Shown here: in pieces, positions 14,329 to 24,241 of the stretch
Position numbering within the stretch: position 1 is the first letter of the stretch
How the letters are laid out: each line of letters opens with the position of its first letter
Assembly: GCA_031404455.1 (NCBI GenBank)
Contig: JANNHP010000349.1
Coordinates: 1-34,025, forward strand
DNA from: JANNHP01 sp031404455
GTDB taxonomy: Bacteria > Planctomycetota > JAJSAM01 > JAJVHW01
Direction: 5' to 3'
DNA: 34,025 nt
The notes under the pieces: model-generated
Databases searched by the model: none
The model's input: only the letters and a program-made list of their open reading frames with translations
Told to the model about the DNA's origin: nothing
Position numbers and translations under genes: made by a program

Positions 14329-14967
14329 TCAGACTCTCGCCGCTCGGCGAGCTCTCAGGTACTCGACGCCGATCGGCACGACCGAGATCACGACGATCAT
14401 GATGACGACGGACTCGAAGTGCTCCTCGACCCATGTGAGGTTCCCGAACCAGTAGCCGACCATGGTCAGTGAGACGACCCAGCCGATCCCGCCGACCACA
14501 TTGAACATCGCGAACCGCGCGTAGTTCATCCGGCCGATCCCGGCGACGAACGGCGCGAACGTTCGCACGATCGGGACGAAGCGCGCGAGCACGATCGTCT
14601 TCGCGCCGTACCTCTCGTAGAAGGCCTGCGCCTTCAGCAGGTGCGACTTGTTGAGGAAACGGGAGGTCTCGCTGGTGAACACGGCCGGGCCGAGCGCCTT
14701 GCCGATGTGGTAGTTCACCGCGTCGCCGAGGATCGCCGCCACGCTCATCACGACGATCAGCGCGGGGAGCCCGACGTGGGACTTCCCGCCCGCGACGATC
14801 GCGCCGACGACGAAGAGCAGCGAGTCGCCGGGCAGGAACGGCAGGATTACGAGACCCGTCTCGACGAAGATGATCGCGAAGAGGACCCACGCGAACCAGG
14901 GCTCGCCGGACCACCCTTCGACGGTGCCCTTCAGGTCGCGGAACAGGCCGAGGAATTGATCGATCAT
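14329..14967 (-). CDS. DedA family membrane protein, upstream copy
   Basis: A 212-residue paralogue of the next gene: ETGLVILPFLPGDSLLFVVG (about 37-56), NYHIGKALGPAVF, SETSRFLNKSHLLKAQAFYERYG and the full DedA motif RFVPIVRTFAPFVAGIG. The Glu and Asp of the first block and the Arg residues of the second correspond to residues essential in E. coli YqjA/YghB. Several membrane spans are predicted by eye, ending with VVIMIVVISVVPIGVEYL before a basic tail. The ATG at 14967 lacks a good Shine-Dalgarno. It sits 93 bases downstream of tRNA-Tyr, behind a terminator-like hairpin, and so may have its own promoter. Confidence 0.9.
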   Translation of the reverse strand: MIDQFLGLFRDLKGTVEGWSGEPWFAWVLFAIIFVETGLVILPFLPGDSLLFVVGAIVAGGKSHVGLPALIVVMSVAAILGDAVNYHIGKALGPAVFTSETSRFLNKSHLLKAQAFYERYGAKTIVLARFVPIVRTFAPFVAGIGRMNYARFAMFNVVGGIGWVVSLTMVGYWFGNLTWVEEHFESVVIMIVVISVVPIGVEYLRARRAARV

Positions 14968-15008
14968 GCGGACGGGGGAGTTAGCAGACCTCGGCCGACC
15001 GGATCAGG

Positions 15009-15028
15009 AAAACGCGCCGCGCGGGCGC
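15009..15028 (-). terminator. Intrinsic terminator candidate after tRNA-Tyr
   Basis: On the minus strand GCGCC-CGCGC-GGCGC is followed directly by GTTTTCC: a 5-bp all-GC stem, a 5-base loop and a run of four T. It lies 33 bases past the encoded CCA of tRNA-Tyr and before the first DedA gene. This is the only good stem-plus-T-run seen in the tRNA/tuf region. It would end or attenuate the Thr-Tyr tRNA transcript. Confidence 0.45.
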
Positions 15029-15060
15029 CGCGCCGCTGCGTCGGGCCGCGGCGTGTGGGC

Positions 15061-15147
15061 TGGTGGGTGGAGAAGGATTCGAACCTTCGTAGGGACTAGC
15101 CCGCCAGATTTACAGTCTGGTCCTTTTGGCCGCTCAGGCATCCACCC
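15061..15147 (-). tRNA. tRNA-Tyr (GTA anticodon)
   Basis: Class II tRNA of 84 bases plus encoded CCA. Acceptor arms GGGTGGA/TCCACCC pair fully with discriminator A. The anticodon stem CCAGA/TCTGG encloses CTGTAAA (anticodon GTA). The long variable arm CGGGCTAGTCCC is typical of bacterial Tyr tRNA, and the T arm is GAAGG-TTCGAAT-CCTTC. It lies 52 bases downstream of tRNA-Thr(TGT). Confidence 0.97.
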
Positions 15148-15199
15148 ACGGATGCAGCTACTCGGACGACGACGACGCCCCGATCGGCCGGGCCCGCGG

Positions 15200-15271
15200 A
15201 GCCAGCGGTGGGACTCGAACCCACAACCTCCTGCTTACAAAGCAGGAGCTCTGCCGTTGAGCTACGCTGGC
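15200..15271 (-). tRNA. tRNA-Thr (TGT anticodon)
   Basis: Cloverleaf of 72 bases. Acceptor arms GCCAGCG/CGCTGGC pair fully. The anticodon stem CCTGC/GCAGG holds TTTGTAA (anticodon TGT), and the T arm is GTGGG-TTCGAGT-CCCAC. The discriminator is T and CCA is not encoded (CCG follows). It is the first gene of the tRNA array and the equivalent of E. coli thrU. Confidence 0.97.
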
Positions 15272-15299
15272 CCGGACTCGATCCGGGACGAGGGCGCGG

Positions 15300-15328
15300 A
15301 TTGTGCGCGACACCCCGGCCGATGCTCA
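15300..15328 (-). promoter_or_regulatory. Possible promoter for the tRNA-Thr/tRNA-Tyr transcript
   Basis: Minus-strand TGAGCA (3 of 6 to the -35 consensus) and CACAAT (4 of 6 to the -10) are separated by 17 bases. A GC-rich CCGCGCCC discriminator follows, and the tRNA begins 28 bases after the -10. GC-rich discriminators are typical of stringently controlled stable-RNA promoters. The -35 overlaps the aroC stop codon. Weak matches, so low confidence. Confidence 0.2.
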
Positions 15329-16459
15329 GGAATCGCGCCGCGTGCACGATGCACGGTACGCGTCGAGATTCCGGAGGATCTCCTGCATCGAATCGCCGCC
15401 TGTCTTCTCGAGAAGGGCGTCGGCGAGGGTGAGCGCCACTACGGCTTCCACGACGACGCTCGCCGCCGGCGCGGCACAGACGTCGCTTCGCTCCGCGGCG
15501 GCTTCCACGCTCTCGCCCGTCGTCATGTCCACACTCCGCATGGGGCGCCGCAGCGTCGAGAGCGGCTTCATCGCGACGCGCAGGACGACGTCCTCGCCGT
15601 TGGTCATGCCGCCCTCGATGCCGCCCGCGTTGTTGCGGCTTCGGCGCAGGCCGGCGGGGTCCGCGAGGATTTCGTCGTGGACGGCGGAGCCGCGCAGACT
15701 CGCCGACTCGAACCCCATCCCGATCTCCACGCCCTTCATCGCCTGGATGCGCAGCAGCGCCGCGCCGAGCCGGCCGTCGAGCCGCCGCTCGGCGACGTCG
15801 TAACCGCCGGCTCCCGGCGGCATCCCGCGCGCCCACACTTCGAGGACGCCGCCGAGCGTGTCCCCCGCCTCGCGCGCCGAGTCGACCTCTGCGGTCATCG
15901 CGGCCGTCACCGCCGGGTCCGGGCAGAGGAACGGCGACGCGTCGCGGAGGCGGACGAGTTCGTCGAGATCCGACGGCACCGCGCCCGCGACGACGGGACC
16001 GAGCGATCGGAGGAACCCGGCGACGCGCACACCGAGTTCGCTCAGCAGCATCGCGGCGACGGCGCCGCCGGCCGTGCGCGCGGCCGTCTCGCGCGCGCTC
16101 GCACGCTCGAGGACGTCGCGGGCGTCCGCCGTCGCGTACTTCCACATTCCCGCGAGGTCCGCGTGCCCGGGCCGCGGCCGCCGTACATCGGGAAGCCGGT
16201 CGATGGAGTCGTCGCGGTTGACGATCATCATCGCGATCGGACTGCCGATCGTCCGTCCCTTGCGGACGCCGGAGAGCACCTGCGCGCGGTCCGCCTCGAT
16301 CTTCATCCGCCCGCCGCGGCCGTAGCCGAGCTGACGACGTGCGAGGTACGCGTCGACGAACGCGCCGTCGAACGCGAGACCGGCGGGCACGCCGGTGAGG
16401 ACAGCGACGAGAGCCTTCCCGTGCGATTCGCCGGCGGTCGTCAGTTCGAGACGGGGCAT
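15326..16459 (-). CDS. aroC: Chorismate synthase
   Basis: Last step of the shikimate pathway: conversion of EPSP to chorismate, using reduced FMN. It has 377 residues. The family signatures are present in order: AGESHGKA near the N terminus, GRGGRMKIE, RRPRPGHADL, RASARETAARTAGG, and SRNNAGGIEGGMTNGE. The catalytic histidines of the GESHG and RPGHAD motifs are kept. The ATG at 16459 is preceded by GAGG at about 5 bases and lies 10 bases after the SpoVR stop, so aroC is probably expressed with the stress module upstream of it. No other aromatic amino acid gene is adjacent. Confidence 0.97.
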   Translation of the reverse strand: MPRLELTTAGESHGKALVAVLTGVPAGLAFDGAFVDAYLARRQLGYGRGGRMKIEADRAQVLSGVRKGRTIGSPIAMMIVNRDDSIDRLPDVRRPRPGHADLAGMWKYATADARDVLERASARETAARTAGGAVAAMLLSELGVRVAGFLRSLGPVVAGAVPSDLDELVRLRDASPFLCPDPAVTAAMTAEVDSAREAGDTLGGVLEVWARGMPPGAGGYDVAERRLDGRLGAALLRIQAMKGVEIGMGFESASLRGSAVHDEILADPAGLRRSRNNAGGIEGGMTNGEDVVLRVAMKPLSTLRRPMRSVDMTTGESVEAAAERSDVCAAPAASVVVEAVVALTLADALLEKTGGDSMQEILRNLDAYRASCTRRDS

Positions 16460-16469
16460 CTCGCCTCGG

Positions 16470-17975
16470 TCACTCGATCTTCCCGAGCTCGCGCGTCCCG
16501 GCGTCCCGGCCGTCGAACGTCCAGAGCACGCGGCTCTGGTCCACCACCGTCTCGATGTGGACGGGCCGCGTCCACACGCGGTGGAGCGATCGGAGCGTCT
16601 CTCGCGCGAAGTCCTCGCGCAGGTTCGTCCCGTCGTGACGGTGCAGGAGGTAGAGCTCGCCGCGGTTCTCGAAGTTGTCGTCGATCGCCTCGATCGCCGG
16701 CTGACCGCCGTTGGTGAACTGCTGCAGCAGCTTGCGCTTCACGCTCGCCGGTTCGCGGTCGACGATCACGCGCTGACCGGTCCGCGGGTCGCGGCCGTAG
16801 ATGAAGAGCTTCTGCTCCTCGATGAACTCCGGGGTGAGGAACGCGTCGAGGAACGTGATGTCGTTGTGGATGCGGCGGACCTCGAAGATCTTCGCGAGGC
16901 CGAGGCCCGCGCCGGTGTCCCAGCGTCGCTTCTTCTCGGCGTCGTCGCACTCGCGCCACGCGCGGCCGTGGGCCCCGCGGTTCCAGCGGTCCTCGATGTC
17001 GCGCAGCAGCGTCAGTCCGAGCTTGTACGGGTTGATCTGTCCGGGAGGCGAGCTGAGCGTGCCCGAGTGCTTGTCGCAGTAGTCGGTCAGCTCGGACGAG
17101 GCGAGCAGCTTCGTCGTCATGAGGCGGCTGTGCACCCACGAGGCCCAGCCTTCGTTCAGGACCTTGGTCATCACCTGCGGCGCGAAGTAGTAGGCCTCCT
17201 CGCGCACGATGTCGAGGCAGTCTGCCTGCCAGTCCGCGAGGGGAGCGCTGTGGAGCAGCACCCCGAGCACGTCGCGGGTCGGCGACATGCGTCCCAGCTT
17301 CTTGCGGCCGATCTCCTCGGCGATCTGCTTCTTCTCGGCTTCGAGCGCGGCCTTCGGATTGAGGTACGGGTCCATGTACCGGTGCTTGACCTCGAACCGG
17401 TGCACCTGGCCCGCGGCGTAGCGTTCGTCGTCGACGTCGGGCATCACCTCGGGAGTCCCCTCCCGCCTGATGTAGAGGCTCATCGGATCGATCAGGTTCT
17501 CGAGCGAGAGGCACGCGTCGAGGAAGTCCTCGACGATCTCGGTCCCGTAGCGCTGCGAGTGGCGGTGGACGCGTGTCGCGTGGTTCGCCATCGTGTCGAT
17601 CATGCGACGGTCGGTCGGCTTGAACCACGCGTTCTGGCGGAAGAAGTCGGCGTGGCCGTAGACGTGCGCCATGACGAGCTTCTGCTCCATCGGCGTGTTC
17701 GTCTTCATCAGGTATGCGTAGCAGGGGTCGTTGTTGATGACGAGCTCGTAGATCTTCGAGAGCCCGTACTCGTGGCTCTTGTGCAGGTGCTGGAACTCCA
17801 TGCCGAAGCGCCAGTGGGCGTAGCGCGCGGGGAAACCGCCGTACGACGCCACCATGTTCAGCTCGTCCGGATCGACGAGCTCGAACACCACCTCGGGGAA
17901 GTCGAGCCCCAGCTCCGACGCGGCCTCGCGCGCGCGCTCGGCGACCTCGGCCAGTTCGACGGTGAGCGAACTCAC
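16470..17975 (-). CDS. SpoVR family protein (YcgB-like)
   Basis: SpoVR proteins are widespread outside spore formers. In enterobacteria ycgB is induced with yeaG-yeaH in stationary phase and nitrogen starvation; recent work ties the family to peptidoglycan and stress physiology, but its biochemistry is not settled. The 501-residue product has the family blocks ASYGGFPARYAHWRFGMEFQ, YGLSKIYELVINNDPCYAYL, HVYGHADFFRQNAWF and a C-terminal KRKLLQQFTNGGQPAI. The start is GTG at 17975, with GGAG 8 bases upstream. It follows the YeaH-like gene after a 166-base hairpin-rich gap and precedes aroC by 10 bases. Confidence 0.95.
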   Translation of the reverse strand: MSSLTVELAEVAERAREAASELGLDFPEVVFELVDPDELNMVASYGGFPARYAHWRFGMEFQHLHKSHEYGLSKIYELVINNDPCYAYLMKTNTPMEQKLVMAHVYGHADFFRQNAWFKPTDRRMIDTMANHATRVHRHSQRYGTEIVEDFLDACLSLENLIDPMSLYIRREGTPEVMPDVDDERYAAGQVHRFEVKHRYMDPYLNPKAALEAEKKQIAEEIGRKKLGRMSPTRDVLGVLLHSAPLADWQADCLDIVREEAYYFAPQVMTKVLNEGWASWVHSRLMTTKLLASSELTDYCDKHSGTLSSPPGQINPYKLGLTLLRDIEDRWNRGAHGRAWRECDDAEKKRRWDTGAGLGLAKIFEVRRIHNDITFLDAFLTPEFIEEQKLFIYGRDPRTGQRVIVDREPASVKRKLLQQFTNGGQPAIEAIDDNFENRGELYLLHRHDGTNLREDFARETLRSLHRVWTRPVHIETVVDQSRVLWTFDGRDAGTRELGKIE

Positions 17976-17999
17976 TTGGGCGTCTCCTGCAGGGGACCC

Positions 18000-18120
18000 G
18001 TCGCCGCGAAGCGCGGCGACACCCTGCGGGAGTCGCGTCCAAGTCGGGGTACTGCCGAACTCGCCGCAGGCGAGTTCGGCTCCGCTCTTGGAATCGCGGA
18101 ACGTACCCGTTCGCTCCGCG
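18000..18120 (-). repeat. Cluster of three hairpins upstream of SpoVR
   Basis: Three palindromes lie in the 166-base gap. (1) 18000-18020: 9-bp arms GTCGCCGCG and CGCGGCGAC, loop AAG. (2) 18054-18080: 12-bp arms GCCGAACTCGCC and GGCGAGTTCGGC, loop GCA, itself enclosed by TCCAAG (18038) and CTTGGA (18087). (3) 18095-18120: outer CGCG pair around GAACG/CGTTC. Such dense perfect stems between two genes of one operon look like a REP-type repeat or an mRNA processing/stability block rather than a promoter. Structure is seen; function is inferred. Confidence 0.6.
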
Positions 18121-18141
18121 ACCGCTGACGCGTTCGCCCGC

Positions 18142-19221
18142 TCACCTGCCCCGCCCCAGGAACTCCCGGATGCACGCGAGGATGCCGTCGCGGTCGGGGA
18201 TGTCGGCGGTGACGAGCTCGTCGCGGCCGGGGAAGCGCTGGTCGAGGTCGTGCTTGAACTGGCCCGAGCCGTACGCGCTCTTCACCTGTCCGTAGCAGAA
18301 GAGGTTCGACTTCTTGAAGAGCTCCTCGTCGAGGAGGCGCATGCACTCCGCGGTGTCGCCGCCGGACCAGTTGTCGCCGTCGGAGAAGTGGAAGCAGTAG
18401 ACGTTCCACTGGTCGTCGGGATAGTCCTTCTCGATGATCTCGTCGCAGAGCCGGTAGGCGCTCGAGATCTTGGTGCCGCCCGATTCCTTCAGGTGGAAGA
18501 ACGTGTGGCGGTCCACCTCGCGCGCGGAGGCGTCGTGGACCACGTAGCGGACGACGACGTTCCTGTACTGCGAGCGGATCCACGTGTCGATCCAGAACGC
18601 CGTGTTCCGCACGATCTCCTTCTGCTCGTTCCCCATCGAGCCGGACACGTCCATCATGTAGAGGATCACCGCGGAGGATTCCGGGACGCGCTGGACGTCG
18701 AAGCTGCGGAAGCGCTCGTCCTCGGGGATGGGGACGATCACCGGCCGCTTCGGGTCGTACGTGCCGAGCATCATCTGCCGGCGCAGGGCGTGGCGGTACG
18801 TGCGCTTGAAGTGGCGCAGGCTCTTCGGCCCCGTGCGGCGGATGCTGCGGTACTTCTTCATGTCGGCTTCGATCTGCTGCGTGCCTCGCGGCTTGATCCG
18901 CGGCAGCTCGAGCTCCTCGCCGAGGATCTGCGCGAGCTCGTCGAGCGAGACCTCGACCTCGAGGTCGTGCGAACCCTCCTCCTCGCCCGGCTCCTCCCCG
19001 ATCGACCCGCCGACCTCGCCTTCGCCCTGGCCCACGCCGCCGCCGCCGCGGTCGCCGAACGTGAACTTCGGGAGATCGATCTGTGGCAGCGGAACGGACA
19101 CCGTCCGGTCGCCCTGCCGCGCGATCAGCTCGCCCTTGGAGACGTAGCGCTTCAGGTTGTTGCGGATCTCGCCCTTGACGATCCGCCGGAACCGCGTGAC
19201 GTCCTGGTCGATGCGCCTCAT
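18142..19221 (-). CDS. YeaH/DUF444 (UPF0229) family protein with von Willebrand A domain
   Basis: Partner of PrkA/YeaG kinase; in E. coli yeaG and yeaH form one operon needed for survival under sustained nitrogen starvation. The product has 359 residues, shorter than E. coli YeaH (427). The N terminus starts MRRIDQDVTRFRRIVKGEI. A Gly/Glu-rich linker (about 58-90) replaces the usual charged linker. A vWA-like domain carries the metal-site motif DVSGSMG (about 195-201), followed by YVVHDASAREVDRHTFFHLKESGGT and FHFSDGDNW. The ATG at 19221 has no strong Shine-Dalgarno. It is downstream of prkA, with the REPIN-like element in the 162-base gap. Confidence 0.93.
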   Translation of the reverse strand: MRRIDQDVTRFRRIVKGEIRNNLKRYVSKGELIARQGDRTVSVPLPQIDLPKFTFGDRGGGGVGQGEGEVGGSIGEEPGEEEGSHDLEVEVSLDELAQILGEELELPRIKPRGTQQIEADMKKYRSIRRTGPKSLRHFKRTYRHALRRQMMLGTYDPKRPVIVPIPEDERFRSFDVQRVPESSAVILYMMDVSGSMGNEQKEIVRNTAFWIDTWIRSQYRNVVVRYVVHDASAREVDRHTFFHLKESGGTKISSAYRLCDEIIEKDYPDDQWNVYCFHFSDGDNWSGGDTAECMRLLDEELFKKSNLFCYGQVKSAYGSGQFKHDLDQRFPGRDELVTADIPDRDGILACIREFLGRGR

Positions 19222-19253
19222 GGGGCCACCGCCGGCGAGATCGCCCTCGTCGT

Positions 19254-19349
19254 GTAGGGGCGGGTTTCAAACCCGCCCCGGTCGAAGCAGGAGAAGTGCG
19301 TCGCGATGCCGTTCGGACCGCCGCGGGCGGGTTTGAAACCCGCCCCTAC
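19254..19349. repeat. REPIN-like inverted pair of palindromic repeats
   Basis: Two copies of one palindrome in opposite orientation flank a 45-base core. Copy 1 (19254-19279) begins GTA and contains arms GGGGCGGGTTT and AAACCCGCCCC. Copy 2 (19325-19349) is its reverse complement, ending CCCCTAC. Two inverted REP sequences forming a long hairpin is the REPIN layout, mobilised in other bacteria by RAYT (Y1-like) transposases. No such transposase is in this window. The element lies between prkA and the YeaH gene. Small open frames across it are repeat-derived and not genes. Confidence 0.75.
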
Positions 19350-19383
19350 GAAGGCAAGGCGGAGGCACGCCGCAGGCATCGTC

Positions 19384-21437
<2,054 letters not shown>

Positions 21438-21441
<4 letters not shown>

Positions 21442-21875
21442 GTCGGTCTCCGTTCTTCGTTCAGCTCGTCGGTGCCATCGTATCCGCGGCCCGCCGCCGC
21501 ACGTCGTCCCGCCCAGCGGGTGAACGCGAACGCGCCGACCGCCGCGCCGACGGCGTCGGCCGCGAGGTCCATCACCGTGGCGTCCCGGCCCGGCACGAAG
21601 CTCTGGTGGAACTCGTCGAGGGCGCCCCACGCGACGCAGAAGACGACGGCCGTCGTCCACGTCCAGAACCTCCGGTCGCGGCGGAGCGCCGCCGCCGCGA
21701 GGAACCCGCCCACCGCGTACTCGATGCCGTGCACCAGCTTGTCGGGAAGCTCGAGATCGACGCCGACGTAGCTCGCGGGGTCGCGCTCCGAGGAGAGCTT
21801 CCAGGTGACGGCGCACCAGAGCACGAGCATTACGACCCAAGCCACGCGCGCGCCGCGGCGCGCGGGCTCCTTCAC
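21438..21875 (-). CDS. VanZ-like family membrane protein
   Basis: A 145-residue protein of the VanZ-like family, named for teicoplanin-resistance protein VanZ, though most members have no known resistance role. Family landmarks are LPDKLVHGIEYAVGGFL and WGALDEFHQSFVPGRDATVMDLAADAVGA (here in two overlapping pieces), with about three to four hydrophobic segments: 11-25, 53-63, 74-86 and 105-118. The start is GTG at 21875, overlapping the HEAT-repeat gene stop (GTGA), and the stop overlaps the prkA start (ATGA). This double overlap indicates coupled translation of three genes. Its part in the PrkA module is unknown. Confidence 0.88.
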
Positions 21876-23398
21876 TTCTTCTCGCCGGTGTCCAGCCTGA
21901 GCGATTCGGGGTTGCCCGTCTTGATCCGCACGATCGCGACCTGGACGAACGGCCGGAGTTGGCTCCAGAAGGCCTCCTCGCTCGCCGCGAGCTTCTCGAG
22001 AGACGCGAGCGCTTCGTTGGCGCCGATGGTACCGAGCGCCCCCACGAGGTTGCGCGCGAACTCGTGGTCGGGGGACGCCTTCGCGAGCCGGGCGAGGATC
22101 GGCTTGACGGACGAGGCGTCGCGGATCTGACCGAGGCCGCGGGCCGCGGCTCGGCGCACGTTCTCGTTCTCGTCGTCGAGCAGCGTGACGAGAGTCGCCG
22201 TCGCGGCGGTCGATCCCGTCTCGCCGAGCGCGACGGTCAGCTCGCGGCGCTCAGTCTCGTCGGTCGAGCGCAGGAGCGCCGCCGCGATCAGCTTCGCGGC
22301 GGCGTCGCCGCGCGCCTGCCGGAGCGCGTTCAGCGCGATCGCGCGCGTCGGGCCGGACGTCGTCGCGAGGCGCAGCACGGGTTCGATGATCCCCGCCGCG
22401 ACGGCCGCGGGCATCGCCGAACCCTGCAGGAGCTGACGATCGACCTCGTCGGGGAAGGCCGACAGCGCCGCGTCGCTCTCGACGAGCCGCTCCAGCTCGA
22501 TCTTCATGTCGGGTCCGATCGCCGCGCCGCGGCTCAGCGCGGCGACGAGGACGCCCTGGAGCGTCGACTTGTCGCCCTTGTCGCGCGCCGTCCGGAGCAG
22601 GGACGCCAGCCCCGCGTCCGCGTCCTTCGCCTTGCCGAGCGCCGTGACGACGGCATCGCGCAGATCGTCGTCGGCGTGGCGCTCGAGCATGTCGAGCAGC
22701 GTCTTCGTCGCGTCGGGGCCGCCGATGCCCGCGAGAGCGAAGAGCGCGTGGCGCGCGACGCCGTCGTCGAGGCCCTCGGTCGCGAGCAACTGCTGGACGA
22801 GCGGGAGCGCCGCCGGCGATCCGTTCTTCGCGATCGCGTCGAGCGCCGCGTGCCGCGTCTCGAGCGTGGCCTCGCCGGAGAGTGCGAGCTCCGCGAGGGC
22901 GCGCCCGGTCGCGGCGTCCTTCACGCCGCCGAGGGCGAGCACTGCGTCGAGGCGCAGGTCGTCCTTCGCGAGCATCTCGATCAGCGCCTTGACCACGTCC
23001 TCCGGGACGGCCTCGCCGTTGGCCTGCAGCACCTCGATCTGCCGCCGGGTCTCCTCCCAGTGGCGCGCCTTGAACGCGACGCGAAGCGTGTCGGGCGTGA
23101 CGGTGTAGACGTCGCCTTCGGGCTTGCGCGGATCCCCCCACTCGATGATGCCGCCTTCGTCGGGCTCCTCTGGATCGCTGTCCGGATCGTCGGTCTTCGG
23201 TCTCCCCGGCGTCTTGCCGGGCCCCGGCGGTCCGCCGTGCCCGCCGCGGAGAGGCGCGACGCCGCCGACGGGCTCGGGCGCCGTCGGTTCGCCGTCGCGG
23301 AAGGCCATGAGCGCGATGCTGCCGACCATGACCGCGGCCGCGAGCGCGAGGGCCGCGAGCATGAGCGTGCGGGCGGAGCCGAGGGGAAGACGTGTCAT
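21872..23398 (-). CDS. Membrane-anchored HEAT-repeat protein
   Basis: No specific homologue recognised. The 508-residue product starts with a basic tip and a single hydrophobic segment (about 11-33, ending GSIALMAF) that acts as an anchor or uncleaved signal. A Pro/Gly/Asp-rich linker (about 38-82) follows, then alpha-helical repeats to the end with the HEAT pattern: DDLRLDAVLALGGVKD, TRHAALDAIAKNG, DDLRDAVVTALGKAKD, and NENVRRAAARGLGQIRD. These repeats usually make protein-protein scaffolds; here the scaffold should face the periplasm. The ATG at 23398 is preceded by GAGG. A longer in-frame extension to 24625 is antisense to other genes and is rejected. First of three overlapping genes ending in prkA. 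Confidence 0.85.
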   Translation of the reverse strand: MTRLPLGSARTLMLAALALAAAVMVGSIALMAFRDGEPTAPEPVGGVAPLRGGHGGPPGPGKTPGRPKTDDPDSDPEEPDEGGIIEWGDPRKPEGDVYTVTPDTLRVAFKARHWEETRRQIEVLQANGEAVPEDVVKALIEMLAKDDLRLDAVLALGGVKDAATGRALAELALSGEATLETRHAALDAIAKNGSPAALPLVQQLLATEGLDDGVARHALFALAGIGGPDATKTLLDMLERHADDDLRDAVVTALGKAKDADAGLASLLRTARDKGDKSTLQGVLVAALSRGAAIGPDMKIELERLVESDAALSAFPDEVDRQLLQGSAMPAAVAAGIIEPVLRLATTSGPTRAIALNALRQARGDAAAKLIAAALLRSTDETERRELTVALGETGSTAATATLVTLLDDENENVRRAAARGLGQIRDASSVKPILARLAKASPDHEFARNLVGALGTIGANEALASLEKLAASEEAFWSQLRPFVQVAIVRIKTGNPESLRLDTGEKK

Positions 23399-23457
23399 GG
23401 GCCTCACGAAGCTAACACCGCAACGCCGCGGCCCTGACGCCCGGAACGAGCACCAAC

Positions 23458-24156
23458 CTAGGGGTTGGACGAACGAGCGGCGTGCGCCGTGCGCGTGTTT
23501 CTCGCCGCCTCGACGAGCGCGCGGAAGAGGTCGCGCCCGAGCGGCGGGTCGTTGCCCTCGCGCTCGGGGTGCCACTGCACGCCGAGGAAGAACTCTCCCG
23601 GTCCTTCCACCGCCTCGATGGAGCCGTCGGCCGAGTGCGCGCAGGCTCGCAGTCCCGGAGCGATCCGTCCCACGGCCTGGTGATGGAACGAGTTGACGCT
23701 GGCCCGCGCCGCGAACCGGGCGAGGAGCGTCCCCTCCGTGACCTCGATCTCGTGCCGGACCCCGCCGTCGTGCGGCCCGCGGCCGGGAACATCGGGCACG
23801 TGCTGCTCCAGCGTGCCGCCGAGCGCAACGTTCATGATCTGACTCCCGCGGCACACTCCGAGGAGCGGGACGCCGCGCTCGGCTGCCGCGCGGACGATCG
23901 CGAGCTCGTACTCGTCGCGCTCGCGCGGGACGAGTTCGACGGCCGGGTGGTTCTCCTCGCCCCAGCGGCGCGCGTCGACGTCGTCGCCGCCGCAGAGCAC
24001 GATCGCGTCGAAGGCGCCTGCGTCGGCAATTGGATCGCGCGCTGTCCTCCACGAGAGGACCTCGACCTCCGCGCCCGCGGCGACGAGGGCGTCGACGTAC
24101 GGGCGGAGCTTTTCCGGCCTTCCCTGATCGACGACTCCGACACGCACTGCTCGCAT
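23458..24156 (-). CDS. Class I glutamine amidotransferase-like hydrolase (peptidase C26 family)
   Basis: Belongs to the family of PuuD, which hydrolyses gamma-glutamyl-GABA in putrescine breakdown; the substrate here is not known. The 232-residue product has LCGGDDV, the nucleophile elbow GVCRGSQIMNV with Cys102, and the catalytic pair in QWHPERE (His196, Glu198). The block HEIEVTEGT and NSFHHQAV match the family. The ATG at 24156 has no clear Shine-Dalgarno. No polyamine gene is adjacent. It is divergent from the GHMP kinase across an 85-base gap, and the HEAT gene follows 59 bases downstream. Confidence 0.9.
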   Translation of the reverse strand: MRAVRVGVVDQGRPEKLRPYVDALVAAGAEVEVLSWRTARDPIADAGAFDAIVLCGGDDVDARRWGEENHPAVELVPRERDEYELAIVRAAAERGVPLLGVCRGSQIMNVALGGTLEQHVPDVPGRGPHDGGVRHEIEVTEGTLLARFAARASVNSFHHQAVGRIAPGLRACAHSADGSIEAVEGPGEFFLGVQWHPEREGNDPPLGRDLFRALVEAARNTRTAHAARSSNP

Positions 24157-24241
24157 GGCGGGAAGGCTCGGACGCGGGGCGCGAAAGCGGCAGGAATGGC
24201 CGGGACGTCCGATCGTCACCGCGAGACGCTAGATTCCAGCG

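Noticed and set aside
21442..21840. In-frame upstream extension of prkA
   Set aside because: The region is the VanZ-like gene in another frame; the ATG at 21441 has GGAG at 6 bases.
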